Source: Planctomycetaceae bacterium UBA4732 (lineage in GTDB: Bacteria > Planctomycetota > Planctomycetia > Gemmatales > Gemmataceae). From it: a stretch of 18,022 nt of DNA. The stretch spans positions 1-18,022 of the forward strand of contig DHJA01000082.1 of assembly GCA_002404095.1 (NCBI GenBank). The letters are read 5' to 3'. Shown piece after piece: positions 15,290 through 18,022 of the stretch (positions are counted from its first letter, which is position 1; every line of letters begins with the position of its first letter). The notes below the pieces were generated by a model. It did no database searches. It worked only from the letters and a program-made list of their open reading frames with translations, and had not been told where the DNA came from. The translations under genes and the position numbers were made by a program.

Positions 15290-16240
15290 ATGGCCCTCAC
15301 GCTCGAACAGTACGCCGCTTACCTCGACACGCGCGACCTGCCCTGGCCGGCGGCCCCCACGGTGGACCGCCCCAAAGCCAAGCCGCATCTGGTCCGCTTG
15401 CCGCAGGTGCGCGCCGTTCTCTGGAACGTGTACGGCACACTCCTGGCCGTCTCCGGCGGCGATCTCCTCTTCGAGCATCCGACGCCGTTCATCATGAACA
15501 ATGCTCTGGATAAGACCATCCAGGAGTTCAAGATGTGGGCTTCCATGTCGCGCAAACCCGGCCAGCCGTCCGAGTACATGGGCCAGATTTACCGTCAGTT
15601 GCTTAGCGAACAATGCTCCATCCCCGGCGGCGGCGAACGCCATCCCGAGGTCGCGGTCGAACATCTCTGGGAGGCGATCCTCAAAAGGCTCCTTCAAAAA
15701 GATTACAAGTTCGACGCCGGCTTTTTCGGATCGCTTAATGAGTATAGCCGTAAGGTCGCCTACTTCTTTCACGCCAGCCTTCAGGGCACGGCCTGCTACT
15801 CCGGCGCCGCCGACGCGCTCCGCCACGTCGCGGCAGCCGGGTTGACGCAAGGCTTGCTCGCCGACGGCCAATGTTTCACCACTCTCCAGCTTCAGCGCGG
15901 CCTTTCGGCGCAGGACGCCGATCTGAAGCTGGACGATGCTGTCGATCCCGATTTGCGCGTGCTGTCTTATGAGCTGCGCGGGCGGAAACCCTCGGAACGG
16001 TTGTTCCGTCAGGCCATGACGGTCCTCAATGAAAAGGGCATCGGCCCGGCCGAGGTGCTGCACATCGGCTCGCGCGTGACGTTGGACCTTGTGCCGGCCC
16101 GACGGCTCGGTATGCGCACCGCCCTGTTCGCCGGCGACCGCGCCTCGCTCCAAGCCACGGCCGAACAACTCAAAGACCCTAACGCCCGCCCGGACGTGCT
16201 GCTGACCGAGCCGGCCCAGATTGCTGAAGTGGTCGGCTGA
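15290..16240 (+). CDS. HAD-superfamily protein with a degenerate active site
   Basis: This 316-residue protein has a haloacid-dehalogenase-like layout, but key residues are changed. Motif I, normally DxDGT, is WNVYGTLL (45-52): the nucleophile Asp is Asn46 and the acid/base Asp is Tyr48. A large helical cap follows (about 65-165). Then SGAADALRHVAAAGLTQGLLADGQ (171-194) resembles the motif II strand, and GRKPSERLFRQAM (231-243) is motif III with a kept Lys233. Motif IV, normally GDxxxxD, reads HIGSRVTLDLVPARRLGMRT (258-277), with Ser261 replacing the first Asp and Asp266 remaining. It is therefore probably not a phosphatase of the usual type and may be a binding protein. GGAG lies nine bases before ATG 15290. 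It is divergent from hemF. No other domain is recognised. Confidence 0.75.
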   Translation: MALTLEQYAAYLDTRDLPWPAAPTVDRPKAKPHLVRLPQVRAVLWNVYGTLLAVSGGDLLFEHPTPFIMNNALDKTIQEFKMWASMSRKPGQPSEYMGQIYRQLLSEQCSIPGGGERHPEVAVEHLWEAILKRLLQKDYKFDAGFFGSLNEYSRKVAYFFHASLQGTACYSGAADALRHVAAAGLTQGLLADGQCFTTLQLQRGLSAQDADLKLDDAVDPDLRVLSYELRGRKPSERLFRQAMTVLNEKGIGPAEVLHIGSRVTLDLVPARRLGMRTALFAGDRASLQATAEQLKDPNARPDVLLTEPAQIAEVVG

Positions 16241-16461
16241 ACGAATCACCGGCGCCGGCGCAAGCCCGGTCCCCCTCCACGCTCTAATTGTAGTTGCGTG
16301 GGCGCGGCCGGCAGTTTACGATGTGGCTGATCTCTCCGGCTTCTCCGCCCCCGCCGTCGGAGGAATGTGCGATGGGGATCGATGCCAACAACCCGCCAAT
16401 GAGTCTTACCATTCCGAAGCTTCCTCGGGCCGAAGAAGGCCTGACTCTCCGAGGACATCCA
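16241..16461. promoter_or_regulatory. Gap before the efflux adaptor, with a weak promoter candidate
   Basis: Between the HAD stop and the chosen adaptor start, TTGCGT (16294-16299) and TACGAT (16317-16322) are 17 bases apart, a weak match to a sigma-70 promoter. A 10-bp palindrome CCGGCGCCGG lies at 16249-16258. An alternative start at ATG 16372 lies in this gap. Codon third positions from 16372 to 16461 are only about half G or C, unlike the gene body. Confidence 0.35.
16451..16454 (+). promoter_or_regulatory. Ribosome binding site choosing ATG 16462
   Basis: GAGG lies seven bases before ATG 16462, which begins directly at the membrane-anchor sequence. A rival GGAGG (16359-16363) precedes ATG 16372 and cannot be excluded. 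Confidence 0.45.
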
Positions 16462-17982
16462 ATGAAGGCGTTTTTCTCGTTCCTATTCTCCGTCAAGACG
16501 ATCATCCTATTCCTCCTCGTCGTCGGCCTGGCGGGAGGAGCGTTTTACATTTATCGCGTGGAGACCGCCAACGCCGCCGGGCCTGGCTTTCGCACGGACA
16601 TCGTCGTGAGGAAGAATCTTAGCGCCACCATCAACGCCACGGGCACGATTGAGCCGGAAAAAGTGGTTGACGTCGGCGCTCAAGTCAACGGCCTGATCCT
16701 GAAATTCGGCGCCGACCCGACCGACCCGACGGGAGAGCGCGTCGTCGATTACTGCACCCCGGTCGAGCAAGGGACCATCCTTGCGCAGATCGACCCGACG
16801 ATCTATCAGGCGCGCCTCGACCAGGCCACGAACGCTCTATTGGCCGCTAAGAAAGGCTTGGCCAGCTCCGAATTCAACATTGCCAAAGCGTCGGCCAACC
16901 GCGACGCCTTGAAGGACGCTTATCTGCGCGATGAGCGGTCGACCACCGGCGTCGCCCAGGCGCAGGTCGTCATTGACAAGGGCGCTTATGACGCGGCCAT
17001 CGCGGACGTCAATGCCCAAGAGGCCACCAAGGAACAAGCCGCGTTCACCGTCAAGCAGGCCGAAGCCAACCTCAAGGAAGCCCAGACCAACCTCGACTAT
17101 TGCACCATTAAAGCATCCGTCAAGGGCGTTATCGTCGACCGCCGCGTCAACGTCGGTCAGACGGTCGTGTCGGCCCAGAGCGCGCCGAGCCTGTTCCTGC
17201 TCGCCAAGGACCTGATGAGACTCCAGGTCTGGGCTTCGGTAAACGAGGCCGACATCGGCCACATCCACAAGGGACAGGACGTGACGTTCACCGTGGACGC
17301 CCGGCCCGGCCAGGTCTTTCAGGGAACGGTTCAAGAGATCCGTTACAACGCCACGATGACGCAGAACGTCGTTACCTATACGGTCGTGGTTGCCACCCAG
17401 AACCAGGTAATGGAAACGCCGGTCGCCACCAAAGTCCGGACGCCGGGAGGCCGAACGGTGATAACGCCCTCGTCGGGCAGTACCGAGTTGGTCCTACTGC
17501 CATACCTGACCGCCAACGTGACCTTCCACGTCGCCGACCGGGCGGAAGCCCTGCTGGTCCCGAACTCCGCCCTCCGCTGGCGCCCGCAGTTGCCGCAGGT
17601 GGCGCCGGAATTCCGCGACGAGTACGAACAGTCGCTGCGTAAGAAGGCTGCCAAGGATGAGGCCGGCGGCGAAGTTCCGGCCGCGGCGCCGGACAAGAAG
17701 CCGATCAAGAAGCCGGAAGGCGGCGGGGTCGCCAACCGCGGCATGGTTTGGGTGCAGGACGGCACATTCGTGCGGCCCATCCGGCTCCAGACGGGGCTGA
17801 CGGACGGCGTCATGACCGAAGTGGTGCGCGTCCATCAGGACGATAATCTCCACAGGGACGACGCGCTGGACGTGGGGACGGTGCTGGTCAGCGGGGAAAA
17901 CACCGGCCAGGCCGCTTCCGCCACGAATAATCCGTTCCAGATGAAGCTGTTTGCTCCGAAGAAGAAACCGGATCAGCAGTAA
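16462..17982 (+). CDS. MacA/HlyD-family efflux periplasmic adaptor subunit
   Basis: This 506-residue membrane-fusion protein would link an inner-membrane transporter to an outer-membrane channel; its architecture is MacA-like. An N-terminal membrane anchor (TIILFLLVVGLAGGAFYIYR, 13-32) precedes the first barrel-sandwich half (GTIEPEKVVDVGAQVNG, 61-77; then LAQIDPTIYQARLDQA). The alpha-helical hairpin covers about 114-212, rich in Ala, Lys, Glu and Gln (KQAEANLKEAQTNLDYCTIKA). The second sandwich half is VKGVIVDRRVNVGQTV (220-235), and the beta-barrel includes LQVWASVNEADIGHIHKGQDV (254-274). LLVPNSALRWRP (364-375) opens the membrane-proximal domain, interrupted by a Lys/Ala/Pro-rich insert (about 376-425). 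The start at 16462 is supported by GAGG seven bases upstream. The window ends 40 bases after the stop; a MacB-like ATPase/permease is expected next but not seen. Confidence 0.9.
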   Translation: MKAFFSFLFSVKTIILFLLVVGLAGGAFYIYRVETANAAGPGFRTDIVVRKNLSATINATGTIEPEKVVDVGAQVNGLILKFGADPTDPTGERVVDYCTPVEQGTILAQIDPTIYQARLDQATNALLAAKKGLASSEFNIAKASANRDALKDAYLRDERSTTGVAQAQVVIDKGAYDAAIADVNAQEATKEQAAFTVKQAEANLKEAQTNLDYCTIKASVKGVIVDRRVNVGQTVVSAQSAPSLFLLAKDLMRLQVWASVNEADIGHIHKGQDVTFTVDARPGQVFQGTVQEIRYNATMTQNVVTYTVVVATQNQVMETPVATKVRTPGGRTVITPSSGSTELVLLPYLTANVTFHVADRAEALLVPNSALRWRPQLPQVAPEFRDEYEQSLRKKAAKDEAGGEVPAAAPDKKPIKKPEGGGVANRGMVWVQDGTFVRPIRLQTGLTDGVMTEVVRVHQDDNLHRDDALDVGTVLVSGENTGQAASATNNPFQMKLFAPKKKPDQQ

Positions 17983-18001
17983 GCGTCCTCCCCATTTATC
18001 T

Positions 18002-18022
18002 CCCCTCTCCCCGGTACTCCGG
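18002..18022. repeat. Possible left part of another hairpin repeat cut by the window edge
   Basis: The window ends in CCCCTCTCCCC followed by CCGG-TACT-CCGG (18011-18022), a 4-bp stem with a tetraloop that would lengthen if more G follow. It has the same style as the other nested hairpins, but the matching arm lies outside the window, so this is only suggestive. Confidence 0.35.

Noticed and set aside
15236..16249. 337-codon minus-strand open frame opposite the HAD-fold gene
   Set aside because: No recognisable domain, and the plus-strand frame has HAD-like motifs and a ribosome site. Judged an antisense shadow.
16249..16258. 10-bp palindrome CCGGCGCCGG as an operator
   Set aside because: Short GC-only palindromes are common at this base composition, and no second copy or regulator is nearby.

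Overview
The window is high-GC bacterial chromosome. It looks like a planctomycete, most likely Gemmataceae or a relative. This is inferred from the gene mix (Tat-exported NHL propeller, FHA-GAF-SpoIIE phosphatase, Uma2-family protein, large secreted HEAT-repeat protein) and from frequent long inverted repeats between genes; no marker gene proves it. I see no rRNA, tRNA, CRISPR array, transposase or phage gene.

Layout. 46-2284 (+) is a YdeP/FdhF-type molybdopterin oxidoreductase whose reading frame is broken by one extra base near 190. It is followed 24 bases later by a GT87-type membrane glycosyltransferase (2309-3727, +), which carries a perfect 26-bp inverted repeat inside its coding frame. 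Three minus-strand genes come next, in transcription order: a Tat-exported NHL-repeat protein (6851-7954), a PAS-GAF-receiver signalling protein (4954-6708) and a membrane-anchored metallophosphoesterase (3702-4838). Inverted repeats separate them. From 8088 a good sigma-70-like promoter and a structured leader precede an FHA-GAF-SpoIIE phosphatase (8232-9866, +), which is tightly followed by clpS (9882-10211, +). A convergent secreted HEAT-repeat protein (10299-12461, -) and an SDR oxidoreductase (12750-13490, -) follow. Then come a Uma2-family protein (13614-14276, +), aerobic coproporphyrinogen oxidase hemF (14281-15180, -), a HAD-fold protein lacking its catalytic Asp residues (15290-16240, +), and a MacA-like efflux adaptor (16462-17982, +) whose partner genes probably lie beyond the right edge.

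How the genes work together. Most are single housekeeping or accessory genes, not one pathway. The linkages with support are the phosphatase-clpS pair (15-base gap, same strand), the oxidoreductase-glycosyltransferase pair (24-base gap), and the minus-strand NHL/receiver/phosphoesterase series.

The most distinctive structure is a set of nested inverted repeats: long arms, several of which contain a small internal hairpin. There are six complete elements, at 3470, 4861, 6766, 8133, 10221 and 12682, plus pieces cut by both window edges. They are mostly intergenic, but one sits inside a gene. I did not find a convincing multi-gene system of a new kind. The best leads are the repeat family, the in-gene repeat, the frameshift that separates putative Fe-S cysteines, the HAD pseudoenzyme, and the altered ClpS pocket.
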